64,000 bases of DNA, taken from an uncultured Corynebacterium sp. (GTDB lineage Bacteria > Actinomycetota > Actinomycetes > Mycobacteriales > Mycobacteriaceae). The position numbers were made by a program, and so were the translations under genes. Under the pieces are notes generated by a model that saw only the letters and a program-made list of their open reading frames with translations, was not told where the DNA came from and ran no database searches. Shown here piece after piece: positions 9,460 to 19,476 of this stretch; positions within the stretch are counted from its first letter, which is position 1; every line of letters starts with the position of its first letter. The stretch covers positions 1 to 64,000 of the forward strand of contig CALUBS010000009.1 of the NCBI GenBank assembly GCA_943914355.1. Reading direction: 5' to 3'.

Positions 9460-9975
9460 ATGACGCAAAACGAGGTAACTCGGCATACCTTATCGGTATT
9501 AGTTGAGGATGTAGAAAGTATCATCGCCCGCGTGGTGGGAATGTTCAGTCGCCGTGGCTACAGCTTGGTGTCCCTGGTCTCCGCGCACACGGAAACCCCG
9601 GGAATTAACCGGCTGACCATCGTCGTGGATGCCTCTGAAGTGATCATTGAGCAGGTAACGAAGCAGCTCAATAAGCTCATTCCGGTCATCAAGGTCGTGG
9701 AACTCAAGGAAGATTCCACGGTTGCTCGCGCCATCATGCTGGTGAAGGTAGCGGCCGATAATTCCAACCGCGCACAGGTGGTGGATGCGGTGAATATCTT
9801 CCGCGCCCGCGTGGTCGACGTGGCAAAGGAATCGGTTGTCGTGGAAGCTACCGGTACGCCGGGCAAGCTCGCGGCGCTGCTTGAAGTCCTCGAGCCCTTC
9901 GGCATTCGCGAACTCGTGCAATCGGGCCACGTAGCCTTGGGGCGCGGCCCGAAGGCTACGGCTCCCAAAAAGTAA
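9460..9975 (+). CDS. ilvN: Acetolactate synthase regulatory subunit
   Basis: Small subunit, 171 residues, that activates IlvB and confers feedback inhibition by valine. The N-terminal ACT domain (residues 8-85; HTLSVLVEDVESIIARVVGMFSRRGYSLVSLVSAHTE) includes the Gly/Asn-containing valine-binding loop, and the C-terminal ALS_ss domain ends in ALGRGPKA. An AGGAG ribosome site lies within the end of ilvB, so the two genes are coupled. Confidence 0.97.
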   Translation: MTQNEVTRHTLSVLVEDVESIIARVVGMFSRRGYSLVSLVSAHTETPGINRLTIVVDASEVIIEQVTKQLNKLIPVIKVVELKEDSTVARAIMLVKVAADNSNRAQVVDAVNIFRARVVDVAKESVVVEATGTPGKLAALLEVLEPFGIRELVQSGHVALGRGPKATAPKK

Positions 9976-10017
9976 ATAAAATCTCACGATGTGAACACAT
10001 TGTCCCGCGCAGTGATA

Positions 10018-10023
10018 TATACT
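10018..10023 (+). promoter_or_regulatory. Candidate separate ilvC promoter (-10)
   Basis: TATACT lies in the 102-base ilvN-ilvC gap, 54 bases before the ilvC ATG. No convincing -35 at standard spacing was found. An own ilvC promoter is known in C. glutamicum, which makes this plausible. Confidence 0.4.
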
Positions 10024-10068
10024 CTGCGTTAGGACGCTTCATTACAGCTTTTCCTACCAAAGAATTGA

Positions 10069-11091
<1,023 letters not shown>

Positions 11092-11109
11092 TCACTAGCT
11101 GAAGTCACT

Positions 11110-11144
11110 GCGGCCCGCGGAAAACTCCCCGTGGGCCGCTTTTG
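11110..11144 (+). terminator. Rho-independent terminator after ilvC
   Basis: An 11-base-pair stem (11110-11120 with 11129-11139, one G-U) is followed by TTTTGTGCTTTTG. Confidence 0.9.
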
Positions 11145-11217
11145 TGCTTTTGCTGAGCATTGTCGCACACCTAAGTCTGTGAGGTCCCGCGGAGGTGTTG
11201 CGGGTAGTATTGGCCCT

Positions 11218-13008
11218 ATGGGTTTTACGACGCCAAGCTATGATCTCAAGGATCTTTTTTCGCGGATTGACCGGGGCGATATCCAGCTCCCAGATTTCCA
11301 GCGCAGCTATGCCTGGGATGAAGACCGCATCCGCTCACTTATCGTTACAGTCCTGCGTGGATATCCCATTGGCGCGCTGATGGCCCTGGATACCCGCAAT
11401 GAGAAGATGCGTTTCCGTCCCCGGGTTTTGGCGGGTGCGCCCGAGGTTGGCGTCGAGCCCGGATTGCTCCTTCTGGACGGTCAACAGCGCCTAACCTCCC
11501 TGTATCACTGCTTTAACGGCGAGGGTTTTGTCAAGACCACCGACTTCCGGAAAAAGAAGGTCCACCGCCGCTTTTTCATTGATGTCCGTGCCGCGGTCAG
11601 TGGGGACTTGCTTGCCGATGACGCCATTTTCGCCGTCGACCAGAACGGCGAGATCTGCTCGCACTTCGGCCCCGATATTGATGGGGCTATCACCTGCCGC
11701 CAGGATGGCCTGGATAATATGTGCATTCCTGTGGCCTCGCTGCTCAGTGAGGAAGGCACCAGCATGCTTTTCGAGCTCGCCGCCACACACGAGCAATACA
11801 GCGCCGAGCTTGCAGCGTTCAATAACCGCATCGTGCGTCCCTTGGCGGGCTATGACATCCCGATGATCCGGCTATCCCGCGAAACGGAGCGCTCTGGAAT
11901 CGGTTCTATTTTTGCCCAGGCGAACTCGGCCGGCCTGCAGATGGATGTCTTCGATCTCTTAACCGCCGTCTTTGCTTCCGAAGATCCGACCTTCCACCTT
12001 GCTAACGATTGGCAGCAGGTGGAAAAGGATCTGCGGGATTCTCCTGCGCTCGATGGCATCGGACGCAATGAATTCCTCTCCGCAGTATCCCTCTTGGTCA
12101 CAGGGGAGAAGGGCAATGCCGGCGGCCAGCGCGAAGACATTTTGAAGCTGTCCCTGTCCGAGTACAAGGCGGCCGCGCACGACCTGCGCATTACCTTCCA
12201 CGAGGTTGCCGAATTCTTGGCGCAGCGCCGCATTTTAAGCCTCGATCAGGTTCCTTATACGGAACAGATCGTGCCGCTGGCGGTCATCATCGCGCGCCTG
12301 GCCAAGCGGCCTGGGGCCCTTTCCAGCCAGCAGGCATGGGATCGCATTGACCAGTGGTTCTGGTGTGGCGTCTTTGGCGAGCTCTACGGTTCTTCCGCGG
12401 TGCCGCTGCGCGCCGCCCGCGATGTGGATGAGGTGACCGAGTGGGTTGCCGGGGCCACCGATGATGTTCCCAAGACGGTCGCGGATGCAGGATTCCGGGA
12501 ATCCCGCCTGCTCTCGGTCGATGAAAACGATGGGGTATGGCACGGAATCTATGCCCTGCTTATGGCCCGCGGCGCGAAGGATTGGCGGACGGGCAGCGAA
12601 TTTACTCGCCACACCTTTGAAGAGTTGAAGCCCGGGTTTTTCCCGGTATTCCCACTGAATTGGTGCCAGCGCCACGGGGTGGATTCGGTCTTGGCCCATT
12701 CGGTCATGAACTACACCCCGATGGGCAAGCGCACAGAGGTCGTCCTCGATGGGTTCGCGCCGAACCGCTACCTGCCTCGCGTGCAATCCAAGTCCATCAT
12801 GGAAGACGAGGAATTTGATGCTGTCTTGGCATCTCACGATCTCGATGTAGCAAACCTGAGGGAATCGAAGATTCAGGAATTCTTGGCAGATCGTCGCCAT
12901 CGTTTTGTGAACCTGGTGGAAGAAACCTTGGGCATTCCCGTCATTCGAGATGTCGATGAAGCAAACCTGGCCGGCGGTGAAGAGGGGCCACATGCATTTG
13001 GCCGCTAA
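11218..13008 (+). CDS. DUF262 (GmrS-like) protein with degenerate C-terminal nuclease region
   Basis: 596 residues from ATG 11218; a longer frame exists upstream, but it overlaps the ilvC terminator. DUF262/ParB-like motifs are clear: LPDFQRSYAWDEDRIRSLI (residues 23-41), LLLDGQQRLTSLYHCF (about 82-97) and a third block NSAGLQMDVFDLLTAVF. DUF262 proteins such as GmrS/GmrSD and SspE bind or hydrolyse nucleotides and restrict modified phage DNA. The C-terminal part lines up by eye with DUF1524 His-Me-finger nucleases (FPVFPLNWCQRHGVD, then HSVMNYTPMGKRTE). Where those have HHIFP, residues 475-479 read FPVFP, so the nuclease may be inactive. A lipoprotein gene overlaps its end by 17 bases. Defence role is inference. 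Confidence 0.8.
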   Translation: MGFTTPSYDLKDLFSRIDRGDIQLPDFQRSYAWDEDRIRSLIVTVLRGYPIGALMALDTRNEKMRFRPRVLAGAPEVGVEPGLLLLDGQQRLTSLYHCFNGEGFVKTTDFRKKKVHRRFFIDVRAAVSGDLLADDAIFAVDQNGEICSHFGPDIDGAITCRQDGLDNMCIPVASLLSEEGTSMLFELAATHEQYSAELAAFNNRIVRPLAGYDIPMIRLSRETERSGIGSIFAQANSAGLQMDVFDLLTAVFASEDPTFHLANDWQQVEKDLRDSPALDGIGRNEFLSAVSLLVTGEKGNAGGQREDILKLSLSEYKAAAHDLRITFHEVAEFLAQRRILSLDQVPYTEQIVPLAVIIARLAKRPGALSSQQAWDRIDQWFWCGVFGELYGSSAVPLRAARDVDEVTEWVAGATDDVPKTVADAGFRESRLLSVDENDGVWHGIYALLMARGAKDWRTGSEFTRHTFEELKPGFFPVFPLNWCQRHGVDSVLAHSVMNYTPMGKRTEVVLDGFAPNRYLPRVQSKSIMEDEEFDAVLASHDLDVANLRESKIQEFLADRRHRFVNLVEETLGIPVIRDVDEANLAGGEEGPHAFGR

Positions 13009-13903
13009 GAGGTATCGGGCGGCTGCAGCGGTTATCGCAGCCTCCCTCGTACTTGTCGGCTGCGGCGATGCCTTGCAGGAGCCCAAGCTTGTTAAGCGAG
13101 GGCTTTCGGATCTCTCCGAGTCCGATGTTGAGCTTGAGCGCGCCAAGTCAGAGAATCAAAACCGCCTGATCGATCCCAAATTCGCTGGCAAGCTAGAAAT
13201 CATCGATGATCCTAGCGGCATTGACGCTGCACGGACTTTTTTTGAAGATTCTGACTCGATGGTGCTCTTTGCACCCGATGCTAAATCCAAATTGCGCGCG
13301 GCAACGTTGGCGATTAACCAGCACTTGCCGGCCGTGGAATACGATCCTTCGCGGCGCGGTGACATCCTCAACCTGGTAGGTGACTTGGAAGTAAAACGAC
13401 TCGTCATCATTGGTGATATTCCATGGACTCAATCCAGTGGTGATTTCACGGTCATCAAGGACCCAGGCACGCATGAGGCGTTGGGAGATTTTACGGCATT
13501 CCAGTACGAGTCCAAGGTAGTCGCCTCACCGAAACAGATGGTCAAAGACATCGCGCGGCTGGATAATACTCCCTATGTTGAGTTGCGCCCCGCCTGGATT
13601 CCTTATGAGGGCGAACCGGAGGATGATGACAAAAAGTTACCGCCCGTTCCAGCGCAGTCACGGCGCGATGGCCAGATGGCGCCCAATATTGTGGCTACGG
13701 CGGATAGCCCAGTAGCCAATGTCATTACGGCCGCGGCCTATGGCGGTTCAGTATTGCTGATGCCGACGGCAGATCCGCTGGAAGATAAGCGGAGTATGGC
13801 CATGGTGGCGGGATTGGATGAGGGTTCCCTGATTGCTTTGGGCCCGGAATTCGGTCAAGTGAAAGAATTTAAGGAAAAAATAAGGCAGGGCACCCCAAAC
13901 TGA
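12992..13903 (+). CDS. Predicted lipoprotein of unknown function
   Basis: 303 residues from ATG 12992, preceded by GAAGAGGGG at proper spacing; an upstream ATG at 12950 is less likely because it would bury the signal sequence. Signal peptide with lipobox LVGC (Cys24). The mature part has two halves. One runs LFAPDAKSKLRAATLAINQHLPAVEY and VGDLEVKRLVIIGDIPW, the other ITAAAYGGSVLLMPTADPLEDKRSMAMVAGLDEGSLIALGPEF. Both resemble the alternating beta-alpha units of cell-wall-binding repeat 2 proteins, but I cannot assign a family firmly. Translationally coupled to the DUF262 gene, which is an odd partner for an exported protein. Confidence 0.7.
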   Translation: MHLAAKRYRAAAAVIAASLVLVGCGDALQEPKLVKRGLSDLSESDVELERAKSENQNRLIDPKFAGKLEIIDDPSGIDAARTFFEDSDSMVLFAPDAKSKLRAATLAINQHLPAVEYDPSRRGDILNLVGDLEVKRLVIIGDIPWTQSSGDFTVIKDPGTHEALGDFTAFQYESKVVASPKQMVKDIARLDNTPYVELRPAWIPYEGEPEDDDKKLPPVPAQSRRDGQMAPNIVATADSPVANVITAAAYGGSVLLMPTADPLEDKRSMAMVAGLDEGSLIALGPEFGQVKEFKEKIRQGTPN

Positions 13904-13967
13904 ACTACACTTCCTTCACACGCGGTGATTTTCGCGTAATGCACAACGAATTGAAACGAAGGATGAT

Positions 13968-15554
13968 ATGTCGAAGCCGGTAGTTCTTATCGCCGATAAA
14001 TTGGCCCAATCCACAGTGACGGCGTTGGGGGATTCCGTCGAGGTGCGCTGGGTAGATGGCCCGAACCGCGAGGAATTGCTTGCGGCGGTTCCAGAAGCAG
14101 ATGCGCTGCTCGTTCGCTCTGCCACCACGGTCGACGCTGAAGTTCTAGAAGCAGCGCCCAAGCTCAAGATTGTGGGCCGCGCGGGCGTGGGACTGGATAA
14201 CGTGGATATTGACACCGCCACCAATAAGGGTGTCATGGTGGTCAACGCTCCCACCTCCAATATCCACTCTGCGTGCGAGCAGGCGATTGCCCTGCTTTTG
14301 GCCACTGCCCGCCAGATTCCTGCGGCGGATCAGTCCCTGCGCGAGGGCGAGTGGAAGCGCTCTTCCTTCAAGGGCGTCGAGGTCTACGGCAAGACTATTG
14401 GCATCGTTGGCTTCGGCCACATCGGTCAGCTTTTTGCCCAGCGGTTAAGCGCCTTTGAAACGAAGATTATTGCCCACGATCCTTATGCCAATCCGGCGCG
14501 TGCGGCAGCGCTTGGCGTGGAATTGGTCGAGCTGGAAGAGCTGATGGCGCAGGCAGATTTTGTCACCATTCACCTGCCTAAGACTCCAGAGACCGCCGGA
14601 ATGTTTAACGCGGAGCTTCTGGCCAAGGCAAAGGAAGGCCAGATTCTTATCAACGCCGCCCGCGGCGGCCTCGTAGACGAGCAGGCCTTGGCGGATTCCA
14701 TTACCTCCGGCCACCACCGCGGTGCGGGCTTTGACGTCTACTCCACGGAGCCGTGCACGGATTCCCCGTTGTTTAAGCTGCCGCAGGTCACGGTCTCGCC
14801 GCACTTGGGCGCGTCCACCGTGGAGGCACAGGACCGCGCGGGTACCGATGTCGCCGCATCTGTGCTCAAGGCTCTGGCCGGCGAGTTCGTTCCCGATGCG
14901 GTCAACGTCTCCGGCGGCACGGTGGGAGAAGAGGTTGCCGGCTGGCTCGACCTCGCCCGCAAGCTGGGCCTTACGGCCGGACGCCTGTTGGACCAGGCTC
15001 CCGTCGCCGTGGAGATCGAGGCTTGCGGCGAGCTGTCCACTGAGGATGTGGACGTGCTGGGCCTTTCCGCCGTCCGTGGCCTGTTTAGCGGCGTGACCTC
15101 AGAGCCGGTTACCTTCGTCAACGCGATGAAGATTGCCGAAAGCCGCGGGGTCGAGGTTTCGGTATCCACCAACCCAGAATCCAAGGGCCACCGTTCTTCC
15201 TTGCAGGTCAAGGTCATTAGCGCGGAGGGCGTGACCTCCTCGCTTACCGGTGCGCTCATCGGTATTGACGGGACCGAAAAGTTTGTCCGTATTAACGGTC
15301 GTGGCGTGGATATGCGGGCCGAGGGCCGCAACCTGTTCTTCCGCTATGCCGATGCCCCAGGCGCGCTGGGTACCGTGGGTACCAAGCTGGGTGCTGCGGG
15401 CATCAACATCATCGCCGCAGCCTTGACGCAGGGCAAGCAGGAATCCGATGCCGTGCTGATCTTGCGCGTGGAGTCCGAGGTGCCAGATTCTCTCATCGAG
15501 GAGATCAACTCCGCTCTTGGCGCTACGTGCCAGCAATTCGACATGGATGAATAA
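13968..15554 (+). CDS. serA: D-3-phosphoglycerate dehydrogenase
   Basis: First step of serine synthesis: oxidation of 3-phosphoglycerate with NAD. 528 residues, the long actinobacterial form. Substrate and nucleotide domains (GRAGVGLDNVDIDTATNKG; GFGHIGQLFAQRL; NAARGGLVDEQALADSI; HLGASTVEAQ) are followed by an intervening ASB domain (about residues 315-450) and a C-terminal ACT domain (FRYADAPGALGTVGTKLGAAGINI) that senses serine. GAAGGA precedes the ATG. A strong terminator follows. Confidence 0.98.
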   Translation: MSKPVVLIADKLAQSTVTALGDSVEVRWVDGPNREELLAAVPEADALLVRSATTVDAEVLEAAPKLKIVGRAGVGLDNVDIDTATNKGVMVVNAPTSNIHSACEQAIALLLATARQIPAADQSLREGEWKRSSFKGVEVYGKTIGIVGFGHIGQLFAQRLSAFETKIIAHDPYANPARAAALGVELVELEELMAQADFVTIHLPKTPETAGMFNAELLAKAKEGQILINAARGGLVDEQALADSITSGHHRGAGFDVYSTEPCTDSPLFKLPQVTVSPHLGASTVEAQDRAGTDVAASVLKALAGEFVPDAVNVSGGTVGEEVAGWLDLARKLGLTAGRLLDQAPVAVEIEACGELSTEDVDVLGLSAVRGLFSGVTSEPVTFVNAMKIAESRGVEVSVSTNPESKGHRSSLQVKVISAEGVTSSLTGALIGIDGTEKFVRINGRGVDMRAEGRNLFFRYADAPGALGTVGTKLGAAGINIIAAALTQGKQESDAVLILRVESEVPDSLIEEINSALGATCQQFDMDE

Positions 15555-15598
15555 TCTCAGCGCAGGTTAGGACGGATTGGCCTAACCGCGTACTCGTG

Positions 15599-15640
15599 CC
15601 CGCCCATCGCGCAGAATTATGCTGCGATGGGCGGGTTTCC
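15599..15640 (+). terminator. Rho-independent terminator after serA
   Basis: A perfect 12-base-pair stem (15599-15610 with 15624-15635), extendable inside by CAG/CTG, is followed by TTTCCTTT. Confidence 0.9.
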
Positions 15641-15689
15641 TTTGGTAGGCTAATCCCTAATCCACTATGTGAGAAAGGAATCCTATCTA

Positions 15690-16709
15690 ATGAAATTAGC
15701 GGTTATTGGCGGCGACGGCATTGGGCCGGAAGTAACGGCGGAAGCCCTGAAGGTGCTGCGCACCGTGCGCAGCGATATTGAAACCACCGATTATGACTTG
15801 GGCGCGCGGCGCTACCTGCGTAATGGCGAGCTTTTAACGGACGCAGACTTGGCCAGCTTGCGCGAGCACGATGCCATTTTGCTGGGTGCCATTGGTGCAC
15901 CAGGTGAGGTTCCCCCGGGCGTCTTGGAACGCGGCCTGTTATTGAAGATGCGGTTTGCACTCGATCACCACGTGAACCTGCGCCCTTCCATCTTGTACCC
16001 CACGGCCCACTCGCCGCTGGCTAACCCGGGCGAGATCGACTTCGTTGTGGTGCGTGAAGGCACCGAGGGCTTGTACTGCGGCAATGGTGGCACGCTGCGG
16101 GAAGGAACGCCGCACGAGGTAGCCAGCGAGGTTTCGCAAAATACCCGCTTCGGGGTAGAGCGCGTGGTGCGCGATGCTTTTGAGCGGGCATCGCAGCGCC
16201 GCAACCACCTGACCCTGGTGCACAAGACCAATGTCCTCGTCAACGCCGGCGACTTGTGGCACCGCACGGTGGAAGAGGTTGCGGCGGAATATCCGCAGGT
16301 GGAGGTGGACTATAACCACATCGATGCCGCGACCATCTACATGGTGACGGATCCTTCCCGTTACGATGTCGTTGTGACCGATAACCTCTTTGGAGACATC
16401 TTAACGGACTTAGCAGGCGCTATTACTGGCGGAATTGGGTTGGCTGCTTCGGGCAATATCGATGCCTCGGGCGAGAACCCTTCCATGTTTGAGCCAGTGC
16501 ACGGTTCGGCACCTGATATTGCCGGACAAGGCATCGCGGATCCCACCGCGGCTATCTTGTCGGCGGCGATGCTTTTGCGGCAGCTGGGTGATGAAGACAA
16601 TGCGCAGAAGATTGAAAAGGCGGTGGCGGAGGACATCGCCAAGCGGGGCGATGCCCCAATCAAGACCGTCGAGGTAGGGGATCGGATCGCAGCGAGCCTG
16701 CAAGCTTAA
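15690..16709 (+). CDS. leuB: 3-isopropylmalate dehydrogenase
   Basis: Oxidative decarboxylation of 3-isopropylmalate in leucine synthesis. 339 residues from ATG 15690, chosen because AGAAAGGA lies 10 bases upstream (an in-frame GTG at 15669 would start inside that site). Typical motifs: [32 protein letters not shown], and the metal-binding [20 protein letters not shown] followed by [18 protein letters not shown]. In C. glutamicum the LtbR regulator acts on leuB as well as leuCD; an LtbR-type gene is present at 38.6 kb. Confidence 0.97.
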   Translation: MKLAVIGGDGIGPEVTAEALKVLRTVRSDIETTDYDLGARRYLRNGELLTDADLASLREHDAILLGAIGAPGEVPPGVLERGLLLKMRFALDHHVNLRPSILYPTAHSPLANPGEIDFVVVREGTEGLYCGNGGTLREGTPHEVASEVSQNTRFGVERVVRDAFERASQRRNHLTLVHKTNVLVNAGDLWHRTVEEVAAEYPQVEVDYNHIDAATIYMVTDPSRYDVVVTDNLFGDILTDLAGAITGGIGLAASGNIDASGENPSMFEPVHGSAPDIAGQGIADPTAAILSAAMLLRQLGDEDNAQKIEKAVAEDIAKRGDAPIKTVEVGDRIAASLQA

Positions 16710-16732
16710 GCGCAAGAAGTCCTTTGTGTGAA

Positions 16733-16779
16733 TGCGGTGTTGGCAGGGAACTAAATAATCTTTGCAAATTAACACCGCA
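16733..16779. repeat. Spaced inverted repeat between leuB and odx
   Basis: TGCGGTGTT (16733-16741) and AACACCGCA (16771-16779) are perfect complements separated by 29 AT-rich bases. No T-run follows, so it is not a simple terminator. It may be an operator pair or an mRNA stem in the leader of the next gene. Confidence 0.35.
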
Positions 16780-16824
16780 AACTTTGCACACATGTAAAGG
16801 CTCCCTTTTAGTAGGATGGCCGTT

Positions 16825-17637
16825 ATGCGTTTAGGACGAATTGCACACCCAGAAGGAATTTGCTTTGCCATCATCGACGGGCCACAAGACGCCCCGATGG
16901 AGGAGCTTGTAGCTAAAGAAATCTCCGGCACTCCATTTACCCCGCCGGAGCCCACCGGCCGGGAATGGAAGCTGGGTGAGGTGCGCCTCTTGGCGCCGAC
17001 CTTGCCCACCAAGGTGGTGGCGCTCGGGCGCAACTATGCCGACCACGTGGCCGAGGTATTTAAGAAGTCCCCCGATAAGCTGCCGCCAACCATCTTCCTG
17101 AAGCCCTCGACTGCGGTTATCGGCCCGAATGAGGCCATCAAGATTCCCGATTATGCCACCAACGTGGAATTTGAGGGCGAACTCGCCGTAGTTATTTCCA
17201 AGCCATCGAAGAATATCAAGGCTGAGAACTGGAAAGACCACGTGCTGGGCTATACCATCTGCAACGACGTTTCCTCCCGTGACCTCCAGTTCAAGGATGG
17301 TCAGTGGGCGCGCGCCAAGGGCATTGATACCTTCTGCCCGCTGGGCCCGTGGATTGAAACGGACCTGGATAGCTTGGATCTTGATGATCAGAAGATCAAT
17401 GCGTACCTGACCCATGATGGTTCCCGTGAGCAGAAGCAGGATTCCAATACGGATCAGATGATCGTCAAGATGGGCGGCATCTTGGAAGAGATTTCTGCCG
17501 CATATACTTTGCTGCCTGGTGATGTCATCACTACCGGCTCGCCCGCGGGAACCGCTCCGATGGTGCCGGGCGATACCATCGAAATTGAGATCCCAGGGGT
17601 TGGTACTCTGCGCAATATCATCTCTAGGGCGCAGTAG
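16825..17637 (+). CDS. odx: FAH-family protein, probable oxaloacetate decarboxylase
   Basis: 270-residue fumarylacetoacetate-hydrolase fold protein. Divalent metal ligands appear in EFEGELAVVI and the downstream Asp block (NDVSSRDLQFKDGQWARAKGIDTFCPLGPW); the GDVITTGSPAG motif near the C-terminus is intact. The C. glutamicum protein at the equivalent place (Cg1458) is a soluble oxaloacetate decarboxylase, so this is the best guess; other FAH enzymes act on diketo acids. The start at 16825 is preferred because AGGATGG precedes it; ATG 16816 would add three residues. Confidence 0.85.
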   Translation: MRLGRIAHPEGICFAIIDGPQDAPMEELVAKEISGTPFTPPEPTGREWKLGEVRLLAPTLPTKVVALGRNYADHVAEVFKKSPDKLPPTIFLKPSTAVIGPNEAIKIPDYATNVEFEGELAVVISKPSKNIKAENWKDHVLGYTICNDVSSRDLQFKDGQWARAKGIDTFCPLGPWIETDLDSLDLDDQKINAYLTHDGSREQKQDSNTDQMIVKMGGILEEISAAYTLLPGDVITTGSPAGTAPMVPGDTIEIEIPGVGTLRNIISRAQ

Positions 17638-17689
17638 ATTCATCCCACAGCAGCTGCCGCTGGTGAGGTTTTGCTAGAAGGAGAACGGC

Positions 17690-18262
17690 GTGCCGGAACA
17701 TTCGCATCAAGGCCACCGCGGGTCTGCGCCCAGCGCGCAGGAAATGGAGGAGCGCTATCGCTCCGCTGTGCAGGTGTGGTCGGGGAGTCCGAATGCCACG
17801 CTGGTGGACTATGTTAGTGACCTTCCAGGCGGTACCGCGCTCGATATCGGCTGCGGGGAAGGCGCCGATGCCCAGTGGCTGCACGAGCACGGCTGGCAGG
17901 TACTCGGCATCGATTTTGCTCCGACTGCCGTGGCACGGACTAGGGCGCGAGGAGTAGCCGCGGAGGTTGCCACCTTTGATGAGTTCAGCCACGCCCCATT
18001 TGATTTGGTCACCGTGCATTACGGCAGTGTCCGTGCCAACTCACGGGAAGTAGCACTGCTAGAAAAGCTCGTCGCCACGGGCGGAACCTTGCTCTATGTT
18101 CACCATGATATGGAGTCAGAAGAGATCGCCATGCCGGAATGGCTGGCGGAAAACCTGACCGAATTGAAGGTGCAGACCTTGCGGCGATCGCCGCGCCATG
18201 TAACTAGCGGTGCAGGCGCTCACCACACCAGCGACGTGGTTCTCGTGGCAAAGCGGTACTAA
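17690..18262 (+). CDS. Class I SAM-dependent methyltransferase
   Basis: 190 residues from GTG 17690 with AAGGAG 7 bases upstream. SAM-binding motif I is clear (TALDIGCGEGADAQWLHEHGW), followed by the acidic residue of motif II (VLGIDFAPTAVARTR). The substrate cannot be told; relatives include thiopurine/tellurite-type and small-molecule methyltransferases. It follows odx by 52 bases and may be cotranscribed. Converges with the isochorismate synthase gene with only 10 bases between. Confidence 0.85.
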   Translation: MPEHSHQGHRGSAPSAQEMEERYRSAVQVWSGSPNATLVDYVSDLPGGTALDIGCGEGADAQWLHEHGWQVLGIDFAPTAVARTRARGVAAEVATFDEFSHAPFDLVTVHYGSVRANSREVALLEKLVATGGTLLYVHHDMESEEIAMPEWLAENLTELKVQTLRRSPRHVTSGAGAHHTSDVVLVAKRY

Positions 18263-18272
18263 TCCGCACCGT

Positions 18273-19376
18273 TTAAAGGCTCAGCGCCCGTAAGATCGTC
18301 TGGAGCTTGGCGGTGGTTTCTTCCAGCTCCGCCTGGGCATTGGAGGCACCGACCACGCCGCCGCCGGCCCAGGCGCGGGCGGAGAGGCCATCGCCGGCAA
18401 CTTCCGCGCAACGGATAGCTACCATGTATTCACCGTCGCCGGAGCTATCACACCAGCCGACGGTGCCGGCATAGAAGCCGCGGTCGGTCTCGGCGGTCTC
18501 AATAAGCGCCTGCGCAGCTTCCGTCGGCGTGCCACAGATTGCGGGGGTGGGGTGGACTACTTCTGCCAATTCCAGGGCGGTGAGGTCTTTATCCCGCAGG
18601 GTACCGGTAACCGGCGTGCCCAAGTGCCACATCTCATTGGTGTGTATGAGCTGCGGGGTATCGGGGATATTGAGGCTGCTACACAGCGGCTCTAGCACCC
18701 TGCGCAGGTGCTCTACCACAAAGGAGTGCTCGAGCAGATCCTTTGCGGAGTGCAAGAGGTCTTGGCTGGCAATGTGGTCTGCCGCTTTATTGGCTCGGCG
18801 CGGGGTGGAGCCGGCGAGCGGGAATGCAGACACGGTCGAGCCTTGGCGCTTGATCAGCACCTCTGGCGAAGAACCGACCAGCATGGCCCCTGGGCGGCCT
18901 GCAGGGGAGAGATCCGCAATGAAGCCATCGCGGTTGACGGAGAGATCGATTAGGCGCGCGGCCACCAGCCGGGGATCGATGGGGGAAGCAAATTCGATAT
19001 CGACCGCGCGGGCTAAAACCACCTTTTCTAGCTTTGAGGTTTCGATGGTGCCGATGGCCGCTTCAACGCGGCGCAGGTGTTCTTCTGGCTCTGGGTCAAA
19101 GCCCACGACGCGGGAATTGAGGGTCTGATTGCGGTAGAACGCATGTGGTTCTAGCGGGCCGTCTTCTCGGATGATTGATTCTGGAACGGTCAGCGCGGCG
19201 GGAGTATCGGAATCAAAGGGGATGGCACCTACGACCATCTCGGCCCCGCCTCGGCGCAAGGCGTCAACCGCGGCCTCGGCACTGCTAAAGGTGTCCCGCG
19301 CACCTTGGGTACGGACAGACCCCGTTGCCCGGGAGAGCAAGAAATCGGGGGCGGTGCTTGGTCTGTCTTCGTGCAT
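18273..19376 (-). CDS. Isochorismate synthase
   Basis: Converts chorismate to isochorismate for menaquinone (or a siderophore of salicylate/DHB type). 367 residues with the chorismate-binding domain: LEKVVLARAVDIEF, FPLAGSTPRR, LEPLCSSLNIPDTPQLIHTNEMWHLGT, and the catalytic block EVVHPTPAICGTPTEAAQALI ending with YAGTVGWCDSSGDGEYMVAIRCAEV. No siderophore genes lie nearby, so a menF-like role is more likely than entC. Single-gene transcript by layout. Confidence 0.92.
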   Translation of the reverse strand: MHEDRPSTAPDFLLSRATGSVRTQGARDTFSSAEAAVDALRRGGAEMVVGAIPFDSDTPAALTVPESIIREDGPLEPHAFYRNQTLNSRVVGFDPEPEEHLRRVEAAIGTIETSKLEKVVLARAVDIEFASPIDPRLVAARLIDLSVNRDGFIADLSPAGRPGAMLVGSSPEVLIKRQGSTVSAFPLAGSTPRRANKAADHIASQDLLHSAKDLLEHSFVVEHLRRVLEPLCSSLNIPDTPQLIHTNEMWHLGTPVTGTLRDKDLTALELAEVVHPTPAICGTPTEAAQALIETAETDRGFYAGTVGWCDSSGDGEYMVAIRCAEVAGDGLSARAWAGGGVVGASNAQAELEETTAKLQTILRALSL

Positions 19377-19476
19377 GGGGATCTAGCTTAGTGCCTCGTT
19401 AAAAGTTGGTAGAAATTACCCTCCGCCAAGCGTGTGGACACCTGCTGGCACAACCGATGTAACTATTGTTATTTAA

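Noticed and set aside
8533..9486. A 317-codon minus-strand frame opposite ilvB
   Set aside because: Shadow of ilvB; starts within ilvN and has no recognisable domain.
12235..13146. A 303-codon minus-strand frame across the DUF262/lipoprotein junction
   Set aside because: Antisense to two supported genes; no motif.
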